Below are positions 8,788 through 15,757 of a DNA stretch of 55,480 nucleotides, in pieces. Both the position numbers and the translations under genes were made by a program. Below the pieces are notes generated by a model. It was not told the origin of the DNA. It saw only the letters and a program-made list of their open reading frames with translations, and did not search any database. Position 1 is the stretch's first letter; every line of letters starts with the position of its first letter. The stretch comes from Caldilineaceae bacterium SB0664_bin_27 (GTDB lineage Bacteria > Chloroflexota > Anaerolineae > Caldilineales > Caldilineaceae): contig VXRG01000050.1 in NCBI GenBank assembly GCA_009838625.1, positions 1 to 55,480 of the forward strand. The letters run 5' to 3'.

Positions 8788-10287
8788 ATGTTTTTCCTCG
8801 AAGAGATCGTCATTCAGCTACTCCTGAACTTCGTTGCCCGCGAAGATCTCAACGCTTTCCTGCGCAACCCTCAGCATACGGCCACAATCGTCGGCAGCCT
8901 TATCGCCGTATCAGGCGCCCTGTTGGGCACATTCCTGCTCCTGCGCGGGATGTCCCTCACCAGCGACGCCATCAGCCACACCGTCCTCCTGGGCATTGTC
9001 GTCGCCTTCATCCTCATGGGTTCGGTCTTCGGCCAGCACCCGGATCTTTCATCGGTCTGGCTCATCGCCGGCGCGGCGGCCGCGGGCGTCGCCACGGTCC
9101 TTCTCACCGAGCTCATCTACCGTTCTGGACTTGTCAAACAGGATGCCGCCCTCGGCCTCGCGTTCCCCCTCCTTTTCGCCATCGCCGTCATTCTTGTCTC
9201 CCGCGTGGTCAGCGACGTCCATCTCGACGAGGACGCCGTGATGGTCGGTGAAATCGGCGTCGCCTGGGCCAACACAAACAGCCACTGCCTGAGCGGCTGT
9301 GAGTCCGTGACCATCAACCCCGACGACCCCCGCGCCGAACTGACGCGCCAGTGTACCAACTGCCGCAGCCTGGGCATCAGCCCTCGCGACGACAAGGCCG
9401 AGTTCACTGAAATCTGCACCAACTGCGGCCAGTACAGCCCGGCCCAGGCCTGGCAGGCCGGCTTCACAAAGCAGGAGCCTGTCCTCGTCTTCTGGCCCAA
9501 GTCGATCACTGTCATGGCCGTCATGACAGTTCTCACCCTGCTCGCCATCGTTCTCTTCTACAAGGAGCTGAAACTCTCCACCTTCGACCCGACCCTGGCC
9601 GCAGCGCTCGGCTTCCGGCCCACGCTCCTCCACTACGGGCTGATGGTCCTGGTCAGCCTGGTGGCTGTCGGCGCTTTCGACGCCGTGGGCTCCATCCTGG
9701 TCGTCGCTTTCTTCATCATCCCGCCCGCCGCCGCCTACCTGCTCACCGACCGTCTGCCCCGCATGCTTCTCTACAGCTCGCTCATCGGCGCAGCCGGCGC
9801 GTACAGCGGCTACGACCTCGCGCGCGGCAACCTGCTCGGCATCGTTAATCTCAGCGACGTCTTCGCCATGCTCAACGACCTCTTCGGGCTCGGCCTCAGC
9901 GAGAGCTGGGACTCCTCCATCTCCGCTTCGATGGTGCTCATGACCTTCTTCTTCTTCCTGGTCGCGTGGGCTTTTTCACCCAAGTACGGTCTCGTCTCGA
10001 CCATGCTGCGCCGCCGCAACCAGCGCCGCAGCTTCGACCACCAGGTCGTCCTCGGCCACATTCACCACCACCAGGACAGCCCTGCCGCCAGCGAGGAACT
10101 GGCCGTCTCCACGCTCTACCGGCACTTCCGCTGGACACCGGCCAAGATGCAGCGTACACTGCGTCAATTGCGGGCGCGCAATCTTGTGCAAATCGAAGCC
10201 AATCTTGTCTCCCTGACCGAACGCGGCGAAACGCACGCGCACCGGTTTCGAGAGACGCAACTGACCAACGAGAGCGTCGGAGAGTAG
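8788..10287 (+). CDS. Second metal ABC permease with Cys-rich insertion and winged-helix tail
   Basis: Permease of 499 residues in the same ABC-3 family (LTSDAISHTVLLGIV). Two extra parts stand out. Residues about 165-215 form an insertion between membrane segments with His166, Cys167, Cys171, Cys189, Cys192, Cys210 and Cys213. It contains two similar units, each DD...AE(L/F)T..CTNC, so it looks like a duplicated zinc-knuckle. The C-terminus (about 425-490) has HIHHHQ followed by a DtxR-like winged helix (FRWTPAKMQRTLRQLRARNL ... LTERG). It lies 12 bp after the first permease and probably forms a heterodimer with it. Confidence 0.88.
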   Translation: MFFLEEIVIQLLLNFVAREDLNAFLRNPQHTATIVGSLIAVSGALLGTFLLLRGMSLTSDAISHTVLLGIVVAFILMGSVFGQHPDLSSVWLIAGAAAAGVATVLLTELIYRSGLVKQDAALGLAFPLLFAIAVILVSRVVSDVHLDEDAVMVGEIGVAWANTNSHCLSGCESVTINPDDPRAELTRQCTNCRSLGISPRDDKAEFTEICTNCGQYSPAQAWQAGFTKQEPVLVFWPKSITVMAVMTVLTLLAIVLFYKELKLSTFDPTLAAALGFRPTLLHYGLMVLVSLVAVGAFDAVGSILVVAFFIIPPAAAYLLTDRLPRMLLYSSLIGAAGAYSGYDLARGNLLGIVNLSDVFAMLNDLFGLGLSESWDSSISASMVLMTFFFFLVAWAFSPKYGLVSTMLRRRNQRRSFDHQVVLGHIHHHQDSPAASEELAVSTLYRHFRWTPAKMQRTLRQLRARNLVQIEANLVSLTERGETHAHRFRETQLTNESVGE

Positions 10288-10292
10288 TCCAC

Positions 10293-11621
10293 ATGGCAAA
10301 ACTGAACCGCGCCGCCGCGCCGGACGCGATCTCGCCGGCCCTGCCGGTAACCGCGCTCGGCCTCACCGGCTACCTCTTCATCGGTACCGCCGCCGTCCTG
10401 ATCCCCTCGGTCATGCCGTTCATCACCGACGAATACATGGCCACAGGTCTCACTCTGACCGCCATCGGCCTCATTTTCCCGGCCCGCGCCGTCGGCGGCA
10501 TCCTCGGCAACCTCCTGGCCGGCGTCAGTTCCGACCGCCTCGGCTACGGCAAACTGGTCTGGATCGCCGCGCTCGCGGTTGCCTTCTCCATGGCCCTGAC
10601 AGCTGCTGCCCGCGCCTGGTTCCTCTTCCTGGCCGGCTTCGCCCTCATCAGCATCGTGCAGGCCTCGCTCACCACCGGCATCAACGCCATGGTCGCCGAC
10701 GCCAACCGGGACAGCCGCGCCCGCGCCCTCAACGTCCTGCACGGCGTCTACGCCGTCGGCGCCACCATTTCCCCCCTTGTCTTCGCCGTAGTCCTCGAGC
10801 AGGGCGTCCCCTGGCGCTGGACCATGGCCGCCACCGGCCTCATCTGGCTCTTCTATGGCGCCGGCGCGCTCCTGCTGGTTCGCCGCATCTCACCTTCCAC
10901 CGCCTCATCTGCCGGGCAAGCGGCACCAGCCGTCGATGAATCTGTGCATGCACAGGATCCAGGACAAAAAAAGACCCGGCAGGGCGGGGTCTTGGCATCA
11001 ATCTTTTCTTCAGTTTGGGTTGAGCTTCAAGATGCTCTCACTGCCAACTTAGGCATGTTGCGCAACGCCGGCTTCCTTTCACTCTTCCTCATCGCCTTCA
11101 TTTATAACGGCGTCGCCTTCAGCCTCCTTGGCTGGGTCGCCCTTTTCATGCAGGAGTCCGCCGGCTTCTCTACCTTCTCCTCAATCTCGATGATCTCAGT
11201 CTTCTACATAGCCCTGACCGCCGGCCGCTTCCTCTGCGCCGCTTACGCCGAGCGCCTCGGCTACGCCGCCACCCTGCTCATCCTGGCCGCCGGCCTCGCC
11301 CTCACCTACCCGCTCGTCATCTTCAGCACAACCGCCGCCCCGCTCGTGATCGGCATCTTCCTCACCGGTCTCACCCTGTCCGGCCTCTTCCCAACCGCGC
11401 TCGCCTATGGCACCCGCCTCTACCCGCAGCACAGCGGCGCCGTCACCGGCGTCCTCAACGTCGCCATGACCATCGGCACCATGCTCCCGCCCCTCTGGAC
11501 CGCCATCTTTTCCGACCTCTGGAGCTTTCAGACCGCCCTCGGCATCAACTACTCGATGGCTCTACTCCTCCTCGCCGTCTGCGTCTACCTTACGCGCATT
11601 GAACCGCGGACCAAATCGTAG
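10293..11621 (+). CDS. Major facilitator superfamily transporter
   Basis: Twelve-segment transporter of 442 residues. The loop between segments 2 and 3 has the MFS pattern GVSSDRLGYGKLV, and ADANRDSRARALNVLHGVYAVGA is typical of sugar or fucose-permease-like MFS proteins. The ATG at 10293 is five bases after the permease stop codon, so it may be cotranscribed with the metal importer. The central cytoplasmic loop (about residues 205-235) is low in hydrophobicity and, at the DNA level, contains a terminator-shaped hairpin read on the other strand. The stop codon lies inside a REP-like palindrome. The substrate is unknown. Confidence 0.82.
   Translation: MAKLNRAAAPDAISPALPVTALGLTGYLFIGTAAVLIPSVMPFITDEYMATGLTLTAIGLIFPARAVGGILGNLLAGVSSDRLGYGKLVWIAALAVAFSMALTAAARAWFLFLAGFALISIVQASLTTGINAMVADANRDSRARALNVLHGVYAVGATISPLVFAVVLEQGVPWRWTMAATGLIWLFYGAGALLLVRRISPSTASSAGQAAPAVDESVHAQDPGQKKTRQGGVLASIFSSVWVELQDALTANLGMLRNAGFLSLFLIAFIYNGVAFSLLGWVALFMQESAGFSTFSSISMISVFYIALTAGRFLCAAYAERLGYAATLLILAAGLALTYPLVIFSTTAAPLVIGIFLTGLTLSGLFPTALAYGTRLYPQHSGAVTGVLNVAMTIGTMLPPLWTAIFSDLWSFQTALGINYSMALLLLAVCVYLTRIEPRTKS
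10966..10993 (-). terminator. Intrinsic-terminator-like hairpin inside the MFS gene, antisense
   Basis: Read on the minus strand, AAGACCC (10993-10987), a 9-nt loop and GGGTCTT (10977-10971) are followed by a run of Ts, the standard shape of a Rho-independent terminator. It faces transcription arriving from the minus-strand gene that ends at 11724, so it could stop antisense read-through. It falls in the variable central loop of the transporter, where coding constraint is weak. Confidence 0.45.
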
Positions 11622-11644
11622 GGGCACCCCTTGTGGATGCCCCC
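11618..11644. repeat. REP-like palindromic element, copy 2
   Basis: Second copy of the element at 3501-3527. GGGGCA (11621-11626) and TGCCCC (11638-11643) form a perfect stem. The TAG stop codon of the MFS gene is part of the element. It separates convergent genes and may act as a bidirectional transcription stop. Confidence 0.55.
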
Positions 11645-11723
11645 GCAGTTGCTAAATTCAAATTGGTGCAGCACCCTCTAAATCATCACCGACGCCGCCC
11701 ACTCAAAACTAAGAACTGACTAC

Positions 11724-12794
11724 TCAAAACTGCTGTTCAAACTCCCCAATCTCCTCCGCCCCATCCAGCACACCGATTTCCAGATGGAACTCCCGCACTT
11801 CGCCCGGCTGGATATGCTTCAGATAACCCTCCCTGCGGTTCCAGGCCCGGCCCAACATGCTCACGTTGCCCGGCTCCACCCCGGTGACGTAGGTCCCGCG
11901 ATGGAAATGCTGCCACTGGTTCACCAGCGGGATCTCCGCAATCGGGAACTTCCAATACAGGCCCAGCCCCAACCCATCATTGACCAGCCCGACATGCACG
12001 TTCCCATCTGCGTCGGCGACCGGCCTGTGCACGAACACATCGTCGTGGGCCTCCTCCTGCGGCGGCTTGGCCACCTGGTAGACGTCAGGGCCGACCTCCT
12101 TGTCTTCCAGCCATTCCGTCGTCTTCTCGCTGTTGATCAGCAGCCGCGTCCCGCTGTCCAGAACCGGGAAACCGGGATTGCAGTGATAGACAAACATCAA
12201 CGGCGACGGGTCCACGCTCAGATTCTCGATGCGGTCGTAGATGCGGATTGATTTCTCCCCCAGCACCGTCGAGATCTCCCGCGTGAGCTCCAGGTTCGTG
12301 CCGAAGAATACCGCCTCCCGCATCTTGCCGTGGACGCGCACAACGTACTGCTCGTCTTCCCAGCCCGCGTTCGCGACCACATTCTTCGCCGGTAGAAACG
12401 CCAGCCGTCCGTGCAGTCCCAGCTCTTCGTTCTCCTCCTCCGGGTCCACCTCCGGATGGCCCGTAAAGGTCATTCCGCAGCTCACGGTGAGGCCGCCGAA
12501 GAAGCCCCTCAGCCAGCCGTCCCCCTCCGGCTCATAGAACGCCGGCCCGACGTCGCCCGTACTGCTGCGAAAGCAGAGCGACATACCCTTATAGTGCGCC
12601 GACGCAATATCCAGCGACCGTCCCGGCAACACCGAGAAGCAGAGCCCCGAAGCGTTGAAGACCTCGATCAGGTCCGAGCCCCGCTCAATGCCCTCTACCA
12701 GCTCAGCCTTACGCGCCCCTGCCAGCTGCGACATATCTCCGACCTTGTCCAGCAGCTCTCGCCGGCTATAGTCGCGTCCGAAAAGGGTTGTCAT
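11724..12794 (-). CDS. DUF4432 / aldose-1-epimerase-like protein
   Basis: Protein of 356 residues resembling the DUF4432 group of galactose-mutarotase-like proteins (all-beta supersandwich). Recognisable stretches are FSVLPGRSLDIA, GGLTVSCGMT, ELGLHGRLAF, IRIYDRIEN, MFVYHCNPGFPVL and a C-terminal WQHFHRGTYVTGVEPGN. The His residues in LHGR and YHCN and the Glu in VEPGN are in places where mutarotases keep catalytic groups. Such proteins probably act on sugars or sugar acids in the cytoplasm. The start at 12794 is preferred over a longer reading because AAAGGA sits eight bases before it. It is a single gene, convergent with the transporter. Confidence 0.75.
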   Translation of the reverse strand: MTTLFGRDYSRRELLDKVGDMSQLAGARKAELVEGIERGSDLIEVFNASGLCFSVLPGRSLDIASAHYKGMSLCFRSSTGDVGPAFYEPEGDGWLRGFFGGLTVSCGMTFTGHPEVDPEEENEELGLHGRLAFLPAKNVVANAGWEDEQYVVRVHGKMREAVFFGTNLELTREISTVLGEKSIRIYDRIENLSVDPSPLMFVYHCNPGFPVLDSGTRLLINSEKTTEWLEDKEVGPDVYQVAKPPQEEAHDDVFVHRPVADADGNVHVGLVNDGLGLGLYWKFPIAEIPLVNQWQHFHRGTYVTGVEPGNVSMLGRAWNRREGYLKHIQPGEVREFHLEIGVLDGAEEIGEFEQQF

Positions 12795-13125
12795 GATTTC
12801 GTCCTTTCTATGGGTGGGTTTTGGCGTCAACGATAGCACAGCGGCTAAGCACAGGCAAAGAGGTCGCAGTTTCAGATATTTCGGTTAGGCCTAGGCAAAG
12901 TGGTGCATCGAGCCGTGAGTGCATGAAGGAAAGAGGCGCCCAAAGGAAGCCAAACCTCCGCCTGCAAACCCAATTGGAGTTTGGCACGCTTGCTGATATA
13001 GGTGACTAATCGGTTGTTCTGGTCGAGAAACCAATGCAGTTGAAAGGAGATTCCCGAGCGAAGGAAAAACGTTCGTACAGACAAATCGCTTCAGGGTGAA
13101 GCAGTTCGGAAAATAGGAGAGTGAA
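12795..13125. other. Intergenic region without recognised gene
   Basis: About 330 bp with lower GC than its neighbours. I see no conserved ORF or clear promoter. It ends with the Shine-Dalgarno sequence GGAGAG that serves the small ORF at 13126. Confidence 0.4.
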
Positions 13126-13356
13126 ATGGTCATATCTCTGTTTGTAAGAGGGGCGAAATTTGTTTTTGTGGCAATTGCAGGAATTGTATTACAGGAATTC
13201 ACAAATTCAAGGAGAAACCACAGCGACTTAGACCACCATGCCAACCAGAAGAATCCGAACAATCCAGCACATGCCGCAGCCCGAAACAACCGCGGAAATC
13301 AATTGAACCTCAACAATCCAGCCTACTCTAAGTTAAGAGCAAATACCCAAGGCTAG
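13126..13356 (+). CDS. Small Asn-rich membrane-anchored protein, unknown
   Basis: ORF of 76 residues preceded by GGAGAG at good spacing. Residues 2-24 are hydrophobic with one Arg and one Lys and could be a membrane anchor or signal. The rest is rich in Asn, Arg and His. It contains two similar units about 18 residues apart, NPNNPAHAAARNNRG and NLNNPAYSKLRANTQG, i.e. N-x-N-N-P-A-[HY]-x-x-x-R-x-N. Short repeats of the N-P-N-N-P-A type recur in other small uncharacterised proteins as far as I recall. No function is proposed. The repeat, the ribosome binding site and the hydrophobic start argue that it is real. Confidence 0.4.
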   Translation: MVISLFVRGAKFVFVAIAGIVLQEFTNSRRNHSDLDHHANQKNPNNPAHAAARNNRGNQLNLNNPAYSKLRANTQG

Positions 13357-13412
13357 AGTTTCGACCGAATACTCGATTCCTGCACTCGTTCGATCTGGAC
13401 GCCGTGTCAACA

Positions 13413-13634
13413 ATGAAAATAACCTACGATCGCGTAGTAGATGCCCTATACATCCGCCTCGCAGACACAATTGTGATCACGAAATACATTGAGGACGGCA
13501 CCGCCCTCGACTATGACGCCGCCAACCATCTCGCCGGCATCGAAATCCTAGACGCCGCTCAGCGCGTGGACAAACCAGCGATGTTGAATCAAACTTTCCG
13601 CAGCGACAGCGCATGGGTCGATTCTGATTCCTGA
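13413..13634 (+). CDS. DUF2283 protein, copy 1
   Basis: Protein of 73 residues opening with the DUF2283 signature MKITYDRVVDALYIRL and continuing with the conserved acidic turn ALDYDAANHLAGIEILDA. These small proteins are usually encoded next to DUF4258 proteins and are thought to form toxin-antitoxin-like pairs; which member is toxic is not settled to my knowledge. ATG at 13413 is preferred over GTG at 13404 because the family begins with M-K-I-x-Y-D. A broken DUF4258 gene follows 70 bp downstream. Confidence 0.8.
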   Translation: MKITYDRVVDALYIRLADTIVITKYIEDGTALDYDAANHLAGIEILDAAQRVDKPAMLNQTFRSDSAWVDSDS

Positions 13635-13703
13635 GCGTATCGACTGCGACATTTGAAGCCATTCGGGTCCGTCCAAGAAATCCAATGGATACGTCAGCAT
13701 GTA

Positions 13704-13970
13704 ATGGATATTGATGTGCTACCACTGAGATTCACGAGACACGCAGTCGATGTAATGGCGGAACGAAGTATTCCGACGGAATAGGTGCAGCGCGTGGTAG
13801 CTGAACCGATGCTGCGTCTGCCCGATCCACTTGACCCGACGGTAGAACGATTCTTTCGATCTATACCTGATCAAGACAATCGCGTCTTGCGTGTAGCAGT
13901 GAACACCAATGTTGGACCCTGGCGGGTAGCTAGCGTATTCTTTGACCGGAACATGCGAGGAAAACTATGA
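13704..13970 (+). pseudogene. DUF4258 gene interrupted by an in-frame amber codon
   Basis: The reading frame from ATG 13704 encodes LRFTRHAVDVMAERSIPTE, a typical DUF4258 start. It then hits TAG at 13782-13784 and continues in the same frame with VQRVVAEPMLRLPDPLDP ... RVLRVAVNTN ... VFFDRNMRGKL to TGA at 13968-13970. From memory, family members usually have Trp at the position of the TAG (E-W-V), so one TGG to TAG change explains the break. The end overlaps the next DUF2283 start (ATGA), as in intact pairs. The gene is 88 codons, normal for the family. Read-through or suppression cannot be excluded. Confidence 0.75.
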
Positions 13971-14167
13971 AACTCCACATCGACAAAGAAGCCGACGCAT
14001 TTTACCTCCGCCTTGACGACTCCGACATCGTCGAATCCGAGGAAGTCGCGCCCGGCGTCGTCCTCGACTACAACGAGTCCAATCAGGTCGTCGGTATCGA
14101 AATGCTCCAACTCTCGAAACGCTCTCCTGACCTGAACCTCTCCACTCTGGAGCTCGTAACTGTCTGA
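13967..14167 (+). CDS. DUF2283 protein, copy 2
   Basis: Protein of 66 residues beginning MKLHIDKEADAFYLRL and containing VVLDYNESNQVVGIEML, both DUF2283 hallmarks. Its ATG overlaps the stop codon of the interrupted DUF4258 gene, so the two were a translationally coupled pair. With the amber codon upstream, expression of this gene may now depend on internal re-initiation at GTG 13785 or on its own ribosome binding site. Confidence 0.85.
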   Translation: MKLHIDKEADAFYLRLDDSDIVESEEVAPGVVLDYNESNQVVGIEMLQLSKRSPDLNLSTLELVTV

Positions 14168-14438
14168 CTCGCAATTCCCTTCATATCCGCAACAACCCCA
14201 GAACAAACAACGCTCCGCTACGCCTCAACTACCAATATAGGAAGTGAAAGTTCCCCAAACTGGTCCCTTTTGGCGAGAAACCGCCGCGCAAATCTGCTAA
14301 AATTTATGCTTGTCCGCAGCACGCATGGGATGACAGGAATCCAAGTTCCATCCAACAATGGCAATGCCGGAATCGGGTGAGTTGAACAGACCCACTCGTT
14401 ACCTTGCGAATCCCGTGGAGAAAGCTGTGGCCGAACCT
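14168..14438. other. Intergenic region, lower GC
   Basis: No gene recognised. The stretch leads into the nested hairpin at 14439-14491, which precedes the small secreted protein pair. No clear promoter was found by eye. Confidence 0.35.
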
Positions 14439-14491
14439 GTCTTGTGCGGGGCAACGGTCAGACCCGACGCTGACCCGCCCCCGCACAAGAC
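14439..14491 (+). promoter_or_regulatory. Nested hairpin in the leader of the secreted protein pair
   Basis: GTCTTGTGCGGGG (14439-14451) pairs perfectly over 13 bp with CCCCGCACAAGAC (14479-14491). Inside it, GGTCAG (14456-14461) pairs with CTGACC (14470-14475) around an 8-nt loop. The outer stem ends two bases before the Shine-Dalgarno sequence GGGGTGAG of the ATG at 14504. The placement suggests control of translation or mRNA stability; there is no T-run for a terminator. Confidence 0.6.
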
Positions 14492-14503
14492 AAGGGGTGA
14501 GAA

Positions 14504-14824
14504 ATGTCCAAAGTTAAGTTCGCCAGCCTGATCGCAGCGCTTGTTATCGGATGCACAAGCGTCAGTAGCGCCGCAAGTTACTATCTCAACTCCATCTATT
14601 TCACAATCTGGGAACCCTTCGTCTACCCCTGCCAGGATTCAGAGACCTCAGGCAACTGTTTGAAATACACGGACCAACCCGTACCCGACGGTGCACAGTG
14701 GTACTATGCCTGGCCGTCCATCGACCCTGCCCATATCCACTACCAGCCGCAGAGAAGCTGCGTCCTCGACTTCCTGTACCATGACCCATTGCCCCCGGGA
14801 ACGCTGAGGAGCGGACAGCGATGA
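14504..14824 (+). CDS. Small secreted Cys-containing protein, paralogue A
   Basis: Protein of 106 residues with an N-terminal signal or anchor (residues 5-24, ending SSAAS). The mature part has four Cys (in YPCQDSE, GNCLKY and SCVLDFL, plus one in the signal region). It shares with the next ORF the order EP[FI][VL]YPCxxSE, a second Cys, WP..D, QP..., C-[VL]-x-D-[FI]-L, and D-x-LPP, so the two are paralogues. GGGGTGAG lies at good distance before the ATG. The stop overlaps the ATG of paralogue B (ATGA). I do not recognise the family. The conserved Cys may form disulfides outside the cell. Confidence 0.6.
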   Translation: MSKVKFASLIAALVIGCTSVSSAASYYLNSIYFTIWEPFVYPCQDSETSGNCLKYTDQPVPDGAQWYYAWPSIDPAHIHYQPQRSCVLDFLYHDPLPPGTLRSGQR

Positions 14825-15135
14825 CAAGACTCAGCATCCTGCTGGCAACGGTGCTCCTCAGCACCGCAATCGGCGGATTCCTCGGTCGGAAATACTTCAC
14901 CTATGTCCTCTTCGTCGGTATTGAACCGATTCTCTATCCTTGTCCCTATTCGGAATCTTCATTTGCCAATTACCCATGTACCTTCCAACCACACCAGCCG
15001 GAACAGAACATCGCGGTCTGGTGGCACGGTTGGCCTGCTCCGGACAACGAGCGAACTGTCCCCCAGCCCAGTGGCAACTGCCTGCGTGACATTCTCTTCT
15101 TTGACCACCTGCCGCCGCACCACACCGGCCAATGA
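14821..15135 (+). CDS. Small secreted Cys-containing protein, paralogue B
   Basis: Protein of 104 residues with a hydrophobic N-terminus (residues 4-21). Matches to paralogue A are EPILYPCPYSESS, a second Cys after nine residues, WHGWPAPD, QPSGNCLRDILFFDHLPP. Its start overlaps the stop of paralogue A by four bases, so the two are translationally coupled. It ends in His-rich PPHHTGQ. The conserved residues are mostly Cys, Trp, Pro and Tyr, common in small exported domains. Function unknown. A 15-bp inverted repeat lies 160 bp downstream. Confidence 0.6.
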   Translation: MTRLSILLATVLLSTAIGGFLGRKYFTYVLFVGIEPILYPCPYSESSFANYPCTFQPHQPEQNIAVWWHGWPAPDNERTVPQPSGNCLRDILFFDHLPPHHTGQ

Positions 15136-15291
15136 CCACTTCCCAGCTTTCCGATCATCTGTCAGACTGAACTCTGCCCCTGTACAACCCGGATGCGCTC
15201 CAGACATTTTGGCTTCGAAACCAGCCTCAATGTCGAGACTGACAATCAGTTCGCAGGGGCGCCCCAATCACTTTCATCCGAAATCCCCCGA

Positions 15292-15339
15292 TTCGCCCGT
15301 TGCTGAATCCAACAGTTCGGACACTCAGCAACGGGCGAA
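15292..15339. repeat. Perfect 15-bp inverted repeat
   Basis: TTCGCCCGTTGCTGA at 15292-15306 and TCAGCAACGGGCGAA at 15325-15339 with an 18-nt loop. There is no T-run on either side. It could be a protein-binding palindrome, an mRNA 3' stabiliser for the secreted pair, or a scar of a small mobile element. Confidence 0.65.
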
Positions 15340-15393
15340 CGCCTCTTCAGATGTCCGCCCGGCTCTCGCAAACCTGCGAAAACATTCGTGCTC

Positions 15394-15549
15394 TCTCTCG
15401 TACAACGCTCATACGAGTTCTCACCGGATTCCCTGCGCGACTGTCGTCCTGGCAGTCCATAAGGAGCCCTACATCCAGCTCCAGACAACCATCCAACCCC
15501 CGCAAAAGCTCGTAGACTCTCATAATCTCTCGTACCAATCTCATACGAA
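15394..15549. repeat. Direct copies of a 24-nt CTCGTAC...CATACGA motif
   Basis: TCTCTCGTACAACGCTCATACGAG at 15394-15417 recurs in near-identical form at 15526-15549, with 20 of 24 bases the same by eye. A weaker half copy (CTCGTAGACTCTCATAA) starts near 15509. Each unit has CTCGTA and TACGAG arms, so it is a partial palindrome, suggesting paired binding sites for a dimeric regulator. Confidence 0.45.
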
Positions 15550-15630
15550 CTGCGCACGAGCTCCCAGCACCCCCAATTTCCTGCAAATCCGGCACCAGAA
15601 AACTTGGCCCAGATCAAGCTTTTTGCGATA

Positions 15631-15659
15631 TTGACACGTCGTCCAACATTGTGTATACT
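15631..15659 (+). promoter_or_regulatory. Near-consensus sigma-70 promoter of the cys leader
   Basis: TTGACA at 15631-15636, a 17-bp spacer, and TATACT at 15654-15659. Transcription should start near 15666, giving a leader of about 90 nt before the cysteine-rich ORF and about 485 nt before APS reductase. It is among the best promoters in the window. Confidence 0.75.
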
Positions 15660-15757
15660 GGCTTCCAACCTCACAAAAGTGGGGCGAAGCAGCTTGGCAG
15701 AGACCGCTCAACGGCCTTGCCAGCGCTTCATATCAGGCTGAGAAGGAGTACAAGGAA

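Larger units (their letters stand above)
15136..15630. other. Intergenic region with inverted and direct repeats
   Basis: About 500 bp with no supported gene. It holds a perfect 15-bp inverted repeat (15292-15339) and copies of a CTCGTA...TCATACGA motif (15394-15417, 15526-15549, and a weaker one near 15509), each partly palindromic. It ends at the promoter of the cysteine-rich ORF. Confidence 0.5.

Noticed and set aside
13357..13412. A second decayed DUF4258 gene ahead of the first DUF2283
   Set aside because: Only a short TTCGACCGAATACTCGA resemblance to the DUF4258 tail was seen, too little to support a call.
15394..15549. Possible CRISPR-like array
   Set aside because: Only two good copies and one weak copy, unequal spacing, partial palindromes, and no cas genes in the window.
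14903..15634. A 243-codon frame overlapping secreted paralogue B and the spacer
   Set aside because: Off-frame to the paralogue, Ser/Thr/Pro-rich, runs through the repeats and has no domain or ribosome binding site.
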